Assembly (NCBI GenBank): GCA_947650365.1
Contig: OX393557.1
Span: 32,801,099-32,865,098, forward strand
Length of the DNA: 64,000 nucleotides
DNA from: Chamaelirium japonicum
Taxonomy: Eukaryota; Streptophyta; Magnoliopsida; Liliales; Melanthiaceae
Direction of reading: 5' to 3'
This document shows, one piece after another, positions 1-12,192 of this stretch (the stretch's first letter is position 1; the number at the start of each line of letters is the position of its first letter). A program made the translations under genes and the position numbers. Below the pieces are notes generated by a model that did no database searches, was not told the DNA's origin, and saw only the letters and a list, made by a program, of their open reading frames with translations.

Positions 1-1060
1 AGGATATGGAGAACCCTCTGGAAGACCCCTATGGGGACCAAGGTGCGGCTATTTTTATGGAAATTCTTTCACTCACGACTCCATATTAATAAATATCTCC
101 GACGGATCGGGATGTCCATCTCAACCTCATGGCTGCGATGTTTGGATCTTGATGAATCCTTGGAGCATTGTTTTTTTCTATGCCCTCTTGTCAATCAACT
201 ATGGCGGAGGGTTACAAATCAGATTGGGATGACAAAGACCCTCCTCGATCAATGAGTATAGTACTCTCTTTCACCATACGCACGATCGGGGGGGGGGGGG
301 GTACAGCAAAACTGCCAAAGGTGTCCTCAGGTATACCCTTTGGTACATTTGGAAAGGTCGGAACAGAGCAGCCTTTGAATTAGCCAACCCGGCGGTTGAC
401 GTTACCTTTGACCTACTTTTTGAGTATTATAATTCCTTTTGTGGCGCTAACTCGTTCTCTGCAAATCCTTGCTCTATTTCCAGGCAAAGTAGGCTCGAGC
501 CAGTCTCTATCCGATGGATGCCTCCAAATGAATACAAATATAAATTGAACTTTGATGATTCAGTTAACCACTCAACAATAATGGCTGGCGTGACTTTTGT
601 TATCCGAGGCCACTCTGGCTCAATCTTGTTAGCAAGAGCAATTCATCTAATTACAGATTCTGTGCAGGTGGCGGAATCTAGAGACCTATGGAAAGGTCTC
701 CTTGCTACTACGACTCTATTTTCGGGACATTCTCTGTGGATAGAAGAAGATTCTCAAAGTGTCATCTCACAATTGGTTTCAACCTCAACCACATCCCTTC
801 TTCTTCAAGACTACAAGGTTGTTTGCCTGAATCTCAGAAGTGTTCGAACCTCACATATTTACCGGGAAGGCAACTCTGTGGCTGATTGGTTTGCCGGTTA
901 CACTCTGGCAAAGGAGCAATCCGAGTTTTGGACATCAAACTTTCCCCCTGACGCCATGCGACGTGCCCGAGATGATTGTAGCAATCGCTAGTATGCCCGA
1001 TGGGTCCACAAACAATGATGTAACCTTACCGTTTTATTAGTGTAATTGCAGTACCAAAAA
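1..1060 (+). mobile_element. LINE (L1-type) 3' fragment with zf-RVT and RNase H domains
   Basis: Residues encoded at 31-255 match the zinc-binding region that follows reverse transcriptase in plant L1-type LINEs: the VRLFLWK start, then the C...E-HCFF-CP...LW pattern. A second frame at 518-991 (157 codons) is an RNase H domain of the RVT_3 kind, with acidic residues in NFDDS, AESRD and EEDSQS and the usual HIYREGNSVADWFA ending. The two parts are in different frames, and a run of 13 G at about 289-301 lies between them, so the copy is broken. The reverse transcriptase proper lies off the left edge. The end near 1060 is judged from the AT-rich stretch after the RNase H stop. Dead copy; family clear, borders approximate. 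Confidence 0.8.
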
Positions 1061-1581
1061 AATTATATATATAATGGGGGATGCCTAGCCTCTTCCCTTC
1101 TATTATTTAGATAGCCTTCTCTTGTGCTTGTAGTGGGTATATTGCCACATAGGAGCACACAAACCCTCTATAAGGGCAAGAAGCGCCATAAAGGCGAGAG
1201 ATAAACATGCCACAGATATGGAAGGGAGCCACGCAATTCGATTACACGACTTGCCAAATGGGAAAGGTGGGGGGGGGGGGGGGGGGGGGGGGGGCGGGGG
1301 GGAAGGTGCTTTGCCACCGGGATTCCATGTCAAACCGCCCTTTATCTGTATATGTTGGGCTAGTTTACATTTTACGCTAGCTTCTCCTCCACAGTTATGG
1401 GAGCATCCCATTATTTACTACTTTACACAGAAGCAGGGATGACTCCAAGGGGGGGGAATGTGAGGGCGATCGCCACCTCCCTAGATTCGAAAGAGAATCC
1501 CTTATTATAATAGTATTAACTAGGATTATTTTAAAATTATATAAATTTGCCTCCTCTAAATTTTTAACAAAATTTAAGCGC

Positions 1582-1617
<36 letters not shown>

Positions 1618-2700
1618 ATAAAAAAAAAAATTAATATTCACCCCCCCAAGGTTCAATTCCTGAATCCGTCCATGCCCAGAAGCCTAGATGGACTCCACCT
1701 TAGGCAACATAGCACACAGAACACAACAGGTTAAGTGACTCGATTTCTGTTGATAGCCCTGGAAAGAGGTTTCCACCACCAGCATATCAGTCTCCTTGCA
1801 AATTTATCATTTTCTTTCCCTTTTTGTGATGGACCACCAGACGGTCAGACAGAGCGCTAGACCACAGGCTCAAAGAGATCCGGAGATCAAAACAGGTAAG
1901 ACAACTATTATATTTCTTAATCCCGGGAACATGACATCAACAACCAGGGTTTGCACGCGCAAACAAGGCTACAACGGCACTCAGGGAATGTTCACTCCAT
2001 AGTGTCCATACCAGGAGCCAAACTGTGAACCTCTCCAACAAGGGAGAGGAAGTACCACTCAGTCAGCAGCCAGTTGATTATAAATTTACAACTAATTCAT
2101 CAGCGATCAGGGGGAAATGATCTTAGGGGTGACCATGTGTGTTTTTTTTTGGGTGCTAAGAGACTTTTGTAAAAGATTACAATCTACAATGTCTATCTTG
2201 ACTGAGGGTATATATGCAAAAGATTGATTAGTTATTCAGGGTCTGAATTCCATAGGAGAACAGCATTCTTACCAAAACTCTTTCAACACAGAACCAATGA
2301 CCTCCGAAAGGCCGCAGTTGGGATCAGGCAAAGGCGTTAGCACCAACAAGTGTGTGTGCTTCATTCCATGCAAACACACAGAACGGTGAGAAGGCCTGCC
2401 AAATATCCAAAACACCCTCACTACTCGTGTCCTCCCCTTTCTTCATTTTTTTCCCTGGGCAGCAGTGGCGTGACGAGCACAAGCCTCGTGGTGGCGGCCA
2501 CCAACTTGAGGTGTAGTTGCTCGCCACAGCCACGGATACGAGAAGAAACGGCTTCGGTCTAGGGTTCATCCCATGGCCTATAGATCTTAGGTGTTGAATT
2601 TAGTTTTATCTTTAGAATGGAGTGGCATGAAATCTAAATTTGAAATGTGGGGGTATTCTTGTCCTGACAATTTGGCTGTCCTTCAGCTAAAACTGATGTG
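1061..2700. other. Unassigned intergenic DNA with long G and C homopolymers
   Basis: No gene recognised. It contains a G run at 1269-1294 that continues to 1302 after one C, and a C run at 1583-1615. Short A-rich and T-rich stretches surround the second run, which resembles the remains of a MITE. Open frames here are short and match no family I know. Confidence 0.5.
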
Positions 2701-2833
2701 TTTTCAGGGATCTCTCACTAAGTCGCCAAAATAAAATTTAAAAAAAAAAAAAAAAAAGCAAGGAAGAAACCCTGAAATTCGAAGCAAATCATTCACAAGT
2801 AGTAATCTTAATAGGATGCTGAGTGAAGTTCTT

Positions 2834-2834
<1 letters not shown>

Positions 2835-2873
<39 letters not shown>
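2835..2873. repeat. (GA)n microsatellite
   Basis: GA dinucleotide run with one interruption, in the downstream flank of eIF5A. On the minus strand it is a CT tract that could lie in the 3' UTR. The 3' end of the transcript was not located. Confidence 0.85.
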
Positions 2874-2874
<1 letters not shown>

Positions 2875-3100
2875 TGAATGGGTTTTAGCCCCACCAGCAA
2901 TCACTACCCTTCTTTCCGGTGGGGAAAAGCCAGTTCAAGCCAGGATGGGAAGCCTCTCAAGATAAAAGCCTACCTTCCAAAGTCTGGTCTCGATATAAGG
3001 CAAGAAAGACATTAATAGCCCTGCCCTTACACACAACATAGAAATCATTTGCGGCCGCCAGTGGTGCGTGGGTGGATCCACATTAACAGATCATCACTCC

Positions 3101-3202
3101 TTACCTTGGGCCGATGTCCTTCAGCGCACAGATCTGTTCCTCACCCATGGCGGACATCACGGTCACCACCAGATCCTTCCCGTCACCAAACCCATCCTTT
3201 AT
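3101..3202 (-). CDS. eIF5A: eIF5A coding exon 5 with stop codon
   Basis: Residues 127-159 plus a TAA stop at 3103-3101. It starts [10 protein letters not shown] after a GATGCAG acceptor and ends ALKDIGPR, as in other plant eIF5A. Confidence 0.96.
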   Translation of the reverse strand: MKDGFGDGKDLVVTVMSAMGEEQICALKDIGPR

Positions 3203-6200
3203 CTGCATCAAATATATAAATATAAAACTATAAGACTTCAATGGTTCGAAAAATAAGGCATACACATTGCTATTTGTCACAGTAAGAATGGGCCGCAATC
3301 GCAAAGCAAGACATACCAGTTTCCCTGAAAGCAAGACTCGATATGCAGCTATTGCATATGCGAAGTCGACTGGTATTTTGGATGTATGAAGACCGCATAT
3401 ATGTATAGGATCGTGTGCGGCCAAATAAGGTTATCTACGGCGGGGGTTGCAAAGTGTACTGTGTAGCCGCACAATTACATGAGTGACCAAAGGGGTGCGA
3501 AAACCGCACATGCGAACATGTGTACAACTACCTTGTGCGGCCGCACAATAAAAAAACGCACAACATGGATGTGTGATCGTACAATCACATATGCGATCAG
3601 CTCAATGTGAGATTGCACATCGCACTTGAAAATTTTACAGGGAAATTAGATCTCTTAGGCATTTGAATGTCCAACCCTATTCTTTTGCCAAATGTCTCGG
3701 GATACTTGATGTCCCAGGCGCAATGTGAGTTTGCACATCGCACTCGACAATATTGCCCGGATTACTCCGCCTGCTTCCACGCATTCATGTATTAGGCTTC
3801 GAAACTCTCACGAAAGAGGCTATTATCATTTAGGCCCTATTCTCTTGCTTGAAAAATGTACCGGGAAATTAGATCTCTTACGCATTTGAGTGTCCAACCC
3901 TATTCTTTTGCCAAATGTCTCAGGATACTTGAGGTCCCAGGCTCCCAAACGTCTAAATTAGCTGAGACAATCATGCCCCGTCAAATTTTCCCTTGCATCA
4001 AATTTGTAAGATGTATTATATAAATTGTTTTCTTTTCCATTTTATCGAGGTTGTGACCTCACCTGTGGTGACCACCTACGTTGTACACTCTTTATGTTTG
4101 GCCAAAGGGCATAATTCATGCAACCTTTTCCTTGTTTCCAATCCGTGCTCTATATTGGTGTCAAAGATTGGATATGCAAGTTAAGCTTCTTGAGTGCTTC
4201 GTTCCATCACCGACGTCACTCCACCACAAACTTGTTCATCGTCGACCTTGCCTCCTACTCAACTTCTTGAAGGTGTTGCTCCGTCTTCGGTCTCTCACAA
4301 CGCCGACCCCCACCTCTTTGTCGAGTCTCAATATTGGTCGGTTCCGAGTTGGGACTTGGGTAGGCTCAGCCCATCCCGAGAACCGAACTTATACATATTA
4401 GTCCACATCTATGTCACGGGTTTCGACTTGGGGGGCTACATCACACTACCACACGGCTAACAGTTTGTTGTTTGACAACATTGAACCAACTACCAAGAGA
4501 ACTCAATGTGTGGCTAAAGCCCTAATGTAGACCTCTAGCTTGCTAGTAAGTAAGTCATAGCCATTATTTTTTTAGACCAATTACCAACTCGAGAACCAAC
4601 CTGACCCAACCGAACCCGACCTTAGTGTGAGTCGGGTCGGTTCGAGTCTATGCCCAATTCGAGTTTCAATATAGTAGAACCGAGCTAGTTCAGTTCGGTT
4701 CTGGGTTGGCTCAAATCCAAACCAACCCGCCCGAGTTGCACCCCTACTATTTACTATCAAGCCATACCCACAAAAGGCTTTAGCCACATGTTGGGTTCTC
4801 TTGCTAGTTGAGTCAACCTTAGCAAACAACAAATGGTTACTCGTCTGCTAGTGAGATCACTGAGATGAAACCACCCAAGTGCAAAGCCGTGACATATATA
4901 TATATATATGGGGACATCAGATATGTGGACTAGTATTATATGAGTTTGGTTCTCAGGTTGGGTCGGGTCTACCTGGAAGTCTGGAACCAACCCGTATTTA
5001 GTCGGGTCCACAAAAGTTACCCATTTGGTCAAAATACCCAAACCAAACCAACCCATTTATATCGGGTTGGGTCGGTTCCCAAGTTACACGGCCCTACTAC
5101 CTGTGTTAAGCAGGATCGTCTCAGTGGAAAGATAACTGAGACTGGTCGTAGATAGAGTGGGTTATATACTTCTATTATATGGATTGTATCCATCTTCCGT
5201 GTTCTTCACAATTTCTATTGTTGAATCGCCATAGACTCTTGATGCATGGCATCAGCATCTTGGCTACATGTCTCACTCTAGGCATAATCATCATGTTAGC
5301 AGTGGTGTCCTTGGTCGGCCTCTCTCCCTCTACATTATCTCCTTGTTCGGCCTCTACATTGGCCAGACAATGTGCTCTCCCCTTTATTCCAAGTGAGACC
5401 TTATCCACTTCTCCCTTTGAGCTAGTTCAGCAAAGGAAATTAAAGACATAAGAACCTAGAGAATTGACAGTAAATAGAATTTTGTATCAGTAATCAACCT
5501 ATTTCAACAAGGAATTGGAGAGAGAGAGAGAGAGAGAGACAGGGGGAAGAGAGAGGTAGCAAGAATAAAGGGAGCAGTAAGAGGAAAGGGGAACAAAAAA
5601 GAAGATACCGATGGAATCCATCACTAAAACTCACAATGTTATATAGTTCATCATCATTCGAAGTAACTACACCTCTTCATCTACACCATATTTATAGTCA
5701 TATAATTCCAGACGGAGGGCCTTGACTTGCTTGGGCAAAGAAAAAAAAAGCAAACAGCACATTTTACTCTAACCCTAAGAAACTTGTGGCTATAGAAAAG
5801 AGAGAAATAAGAAACCACAAGATGGAAGAGAAAACATACTACTTTCTCAACCAGTACAGAACCGTACGGGCACTGGAAAAAAAAATTATTTCCCCTTTTT
5901 TTATTGTATCTTTATTTAATTTGGCTCAACTAAACTAAGACTTTTGCTTTCTGTTTTAGAACCAAATAATTAGGAGTTTGAAATAAATTTGTAACTAGTC
6001 TAAATCGTTCCACATACAAAATAATTGGGTTGTGTGGTCCACCAACTAAAATATAGGATCTAAAGAAAGGCTGGCAACTCACGTCCATAGAAGGAAGGTT
6101 CGTTTCTCCTTTCATGAATCCAAACAGTCTCAAATGATAAAAAATATATAAGGAAAAATCAAATTAATTAAAAGAAACTAACTCCAACCAACAAATTAAC

Positions 6201-9200
6201 TTTAACCCAAGTATTTGACTAAACCTAACTTAGAACGATTAAGTATGGCCTAAAATCTCAAAAAAAAAAAAAAGAGGAAAACAAAACAATGGACTCAATT
6301 AAGAAGGAATTTGTAAACTCAAATCTAAAATTGTTAACATCCTCCGCTATTTGAGGCATTACATCAAATAATTGATTCTTTAGAGCTGTAAACCGTTGTT
6401 AACGATGCTGCCACTCACCTTTGCCAAGAATTTGAGATCTACAACCCCCACCACCATTGGTTTGGCAAAGGTTACCCCTCCTCACCCGTCTGAGCCGTCT
6501 CAATCTACTCCAAAAGTAACTCAATTAGTTACGTGTTCATTCGCAATCAGATGTTCCCCTTGCTTGGACAAACCAAGCTGACATAGGACCAACGAAGAAA
6601 AATGTCGATTTAGGTCTAAGAGAAACAAGTAAAAGTGATAGGGGCCTAAAAATTAGGATAGGCGAGGCCAAAGAGGCTCAAGTGAGAACATGGGTACATG
6701 GAGTTATTGGCGTAGGTGCAAGCAATGGAGGCAGGAAAGATAGAAGCGATGGAGGACACAGAGGAGGTTGAGGCAAGCGCAAGTGGAAGAGTTGCATCGA
6801 AAGGTCGCCTTGCGATTGGCGAAGTAGAGTGGTGGAGTAAAGAGTGGAGGGGCAAATTGGACAAAAAATTAAGTAGAAGTTGAATGAACGGCTTCCCTTC
6901 ATTTCAGGATACTTCCCCTGCACTTAGAATTCATGTATGAAGTTTAAAATTTTTGTTATTTAAGCATGCGATATTTGAAGATGTGGCTTCATGAAGTGTG
7001 CAGACAGAGCCTAGTTGGCTAAATAATAATAAATATGACAGTGACCAGTTGGCTATTATGTTGTATAATGGACCCAAGATTATAGAAACGAACAAACTTG
7101 ATATAACTCAGCCCTCAAGATTGAAATGAGCATCTTCATCTAGAACTGCAATTTACATCCTATATTTCAGTTCTGCTAATTTACCCCAAACCCCCCAAAA
7201 ACCTTGATACATAATTTTAACTCAGCATAACCATACCATCGTCACAATAATTAAAAAAACCATGGAATTCAGACATCAAACAAAGTTCTTAAATGAGTGT
7301 GAAAGATATCATGTTTCTACAATAGAAAATGGAGCTAAGCCACCCACTTTGTGAGAAACTGCTTTCACGTCATTTCACAAGAGACAAATATATGGGCGAG
7401 GGAGTGGAGTGTGTTTATAAATACTGCAGTGCATCACCCTATATAATGATCTAAACATTTAATCCTAACAGTACTTATTATCATGTGCATCACATGTGCC
7501 TACTGCCTAGTACATTACTATGTCCCTGTAGCAGCGAAGCCTTCATCCGATAAATCATTGGTTAATGTATAAAATACAAACGTAGCATATAACGTGAAAC
7601 CCCACTGACAAGGAAGGTGTTTTTCTTCAAAAAACAAATAATGATATCATTCTTACACAAAAGTGGCGTGTATCCCTATAGTTAATATAATGGGAAAAAC
7701 TTTCCAACCCCCATATAATTGCACAATGTTGAAACCTCCCCCTAAAAATACCTAAGTTCTTGGAACCAATATCAATTTTGCTATCATGATTTAAAAGTGA
7801 AACCTCCCACCTTACTTTCGTTTAAAATAAGTAAATACAAAATGCAAATCTAAAAAGGTATTTGCAAATAACCCTCTACTAGCAACTAAGTACTAACTTC
7901 AAAAAATAAATGAAATGCCAAGGGTAATATATCATAGAAAACTTTTTGCATACAACCTCTATCAAGCCATGAAGTTGTGTATAAATTCTTTACTCTCTAG
8001 TGTATAATTTAAAAAAAGAAATTTGTGTGACAGACTTCTAGATCATATTTTAGTGAATAAATTCAGGTTTTCATTACTCTCTTATTTCGCCTATTTCTTC
8101 TCCAACTTACTGCTGGGTTTAGCCTAGGCTATATTAGCTCGTGTTCGTTTATTGTTGTGATCCAGTGAAATGATCTTCAAACATAAGGAGGAGGTTAAAG
8201 CTTTGATCAGAACCTTTGCAGGTCCGCTCTTGATCACAGGCTATGTTCCTCAAACAAGGACTATATCAAGTTCCTCAATCAACCACTTTAACCATGACAG
8301 TAAAAACCAAAAGAAGTGTCATACTGATATTTACAGAACGACCATATGCAAACATTTTGTGTGGGAAAAAAATAATGTTCTCTTCACTTTACCATGTCTT
8401 TGTGGACTGCCAAACTGCCGGTATCAACAATAGATAAAAAAATTATGCATAAACTAGCCAAAGACATAGGTAATAAATCAAGGCTTAGAGATGTGAGTTT
8501 ACCATCAGAAAATTGCATCCAGAAAATGTACGGGCTAACACAAAAGTCATGAGAACAGTACAACCACATTAGAAAGATAGCTTTTATGACTAACGACACA
8601 AGAAAAGGCTACTGCTATAATAAACCCAAGTGGACAACCAGAACTCCAATGGAAATACAAAAGAAAGAAGCATCATAAACTGACCTGGGTGAGAAGAGAG
8701 TCATCAGTTGGAAGCCTCAGGTCATCCTTAGTGTTGCCATTTTCGGTTAGTAGACTCACCTGCCACAGATTCAAGTGTAGAATATATATATGTAAACCAA
8801 GCAATCAAGAGTGAATTGAACAGAAATCAGAACATACAAATCCATCTTCAGAGATATCAATCAGTTGATAATCGGTACGAGTAACATGGGGGACCTGCAG
8901 TAAGAAAATAATTAATTGAGGTCTTGAAAAACAGAATTCAGTTGTGTTGTACAATAGTAGTTGATAAGACAATAGCTTACATCACAGTTATGAGATGATG
9001 GAACGATATCCTCCAGCTTTTTTGCAGTGAAGATGTCTATAGCAACAAAGTGACATTTTGCATGACCATGCTTCCCGGTCTTGGAGGTCGAAACCTCCAC
9101 AACCTACACAGCAATTACAGGCCAGTACTCATTGATTGCCAACAACCACCACAAAAAAAAAATGCAAGAATAAGAGAAAAGATATGTATAATAGAACAAA

Positions 9201-9749
9201 CGAGCATATCTTCATGATGTTTGGTCACAAAGATAAGGTTAACCCCAACTAACTCAAAGCATTATAATGAAGGTGTGCAATGTTCTAAAAGGGGTCTTGA
9301 CCAATAAAGTGCTCAATAACAATAAATAACATAATCTGTCACATGGTAATGTAACCAACTTCTAGAAGTCACAAAGCCATTTTCTGTTTGAAGTTTCAAT
9401 GAACTACCACTGTCTGGAAGAAGAAGAAAAAAATTTCAAAATGGATTTGATGCTCCATGCTACATGTTACATGTTACTTAGACGTGAGTAAGATTCCTGT
9501 GCAGATACTCAGTGCTCATGCCAGTCCTAGAAAATATGACTTCGTTAAATTTCGAAATACCGATGGACTGAAGCAAATCAATGTAGAATAAAAATAGTTT
9601 TCAAATGGACTTGCTGATCCAAATTGCAAGATACTGAGTCTGAGATTTGAGTACAATTCTTGAGAGCATTGTTTAAAAACCCGAAACTCAGACTCGACTC
9701 GAAAGTCCACCAAGTCGAGTAACTCGAAGACTCAACTAGGGCGACTTGG

Positions 9750-9818
<69 letters not shown>

Positions 9819-10007
9819 AGCAAATAACCCAACACCCTTTGAGGCACCTAGAGGTTTTAGAATGGGCTGATTTTTTGTGAGGATGATCAACATACCATAG
9901 ACGACATGTCTACAAAAAATCAGCCCATTCTATAACCTCTAAGTGCATCAAAGGGTGCTGGGTTATTAATGGGTCAAAATTTGCTGGGTCATCCGATCCT
10001 GACCCTA

Positions 10008-10060
<53 letters not shown>

Positions 10061-12146
10061 ATCTCTCCCGAGTCATGTCCAAGTTTGCCCGAGTCAAGTC
10101 CGAGTCGGTCCGAGTTTTCTCGAGTCAAGTCCGAGTCTTTGCAAGCCCGATTCAACTATAGCGAGTCGAGTCGAGTCGAACCAAGTTTTGGTACAATGCT
10201 TGAGAGGATGTTCAATGTTGATGGATGATGATGACATGCCATGCCAGTTCTACAAAATATGGCTTTGATAAATCCCACTAATATATGAGGATACTACAAA
10301 CCAGAGAGATTTCCTTCTTGTGTTGGAACTAAACTTCCTTGTATGAAATAAGTTACAAGAAATTTCAAAGAAAAAAAAGGAGATGGTTGGTGCTTACAGA
10401 GAAAAGATTCACCATATGCAAAACTCAAAAGACATACAATGAAAGAACTCATGGAAAAAGCCAGAAAGCAAAGAACTTGCAGAAGCACAAGTAATCCGTT
10501 GTAGAAATAAACAGATGGGAAAACAAAACAAAAATATTGAACAAGCCCATCAACAATCACAAATGTATGCAACCACCATGGAAATATAGTCGGATGCACA
10601 TGCAATACACCAAGTGGTCATTTATTTAAAATTTGGTTACCCTTCGAGTGCACAGATGCACTAACCAAGACCAATAGAAAAAAAAAAAGTTGGATGACAA
10701 ATGCAAAACCATGGTTGAAATCTCGGGGACTCGACTTGACTCCACTAGGGGTTCAAGTCAACAACCCCTTAAATATATCATATGGTCCAAGTAGCCTGCA
10801 TAACTCAACCGACTAGAGCCACTTGGAATGACTTGATTGACTCATCCGAGTTGCAAATGCTACAACTAAATTTTTCTTCTAATACCTCGACCAGAACGCA
10901 TCCCTTCAACCTTTAAGACAAAAGCCTATCGCTACCACTCGAGTTAGCCAATTTTTCCACCTCAGCCATCATTGCCACCATGAAGAATAAGACGACGAAG
11001 AAAAGGAAGACCCTACTACTATTGTGTATTAACTTAACCACCGCTACCACCACAGAGGTGTGCCCCTTTGCTCACCCTCCTGCTCCCTCTGTTGACCCAA
11101 GCCGACGACCCTCTCTCCCCCCGCCCCCTCCTCTCCATAAGTTCTTCCCTCTCTCTCACATGACACAACAACCCTCTCTCCCTCTGCTCTCTTTTGTCTA
11201 CACTCACTTTACTCAATCTTATCTTATTGAAAATTGAGTCCAAAACACGTACAATGTATCTTAATTTCTTCATGTCTCTTCAAAACGGGGTTCTTTTGTG
11301 TTCTTAATTGCCCATTAACATCTCCATGCTAATGTTATAGCGTGCTTGAGATTCATGATTTTTAGGCCCAACTCAATTGCTGATCCACAACTCGTAGCTA
11401 GAAAATTTTAGTGCTTTAGCATATTCTTACATAACACCTTAGTGCAATATAGTAGTTACCTATAGTTGTCTTCCATCATTAAAGACTTATACTGTTTCAT
11501 AGTAGGTGTTATAAATTATTTATTAATTTTAGTTAATATGTAAACATGGGTATAGATAAATGTTAACACTTCTCACTTATCATACCCATGTAGGCTTTAT
11601 TGCACAAAATTCACTGTTGATACGAATAGAATGTGGTACAATTAACGTGGAAAAGAGGTGTTGGGCTTAATAGAGTTAAGCATCACCCAGCTAAAATCAC
11701 TAGGATGCAGTAACTTGTAATAAGGTGTCAAGTACCATTGTGGCATCAATAGAGGAATATTTGAGTACAAAAAGAACAGAAAGCGAAATGAGAAATCAAT
11801 GCAAATCATCTGAGTCCTCCAAGAGAATGAATATGGTGCATGTAAAATTAAGAAGGGTAAAGAAGTTGCAAGTTGTTCGCTAAATATAACGAATAATCGA
11901 CACAAGGTAACATGTTTGTGTAACTACAACAATGTATTTTTATCTTGCCGCTATTTCATTTATTTTGATTTTGTTTATTTTCTGAAAGTATGCAGCCATT
12001 GGATTGGTAGGAAAATTTTGAAGTCTCCAACACCTTATGAGTTGTGCGGCCCTCTTTTAACAACGATTAAGCGAAGATGGATACACTAATAACTTATTGG
12101 GTTAAATACCTTTTGCCCCCTGTCGTTACACCAAAAATCACTTGCC

Positions 12147-12192
<46 letters not shown>

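Noticed and set aside
3640-3940. CRISPR-like spaced direct repeats
   Set aside because: Only two long copies in a eukaryotic intron, no regular spacer pattern.
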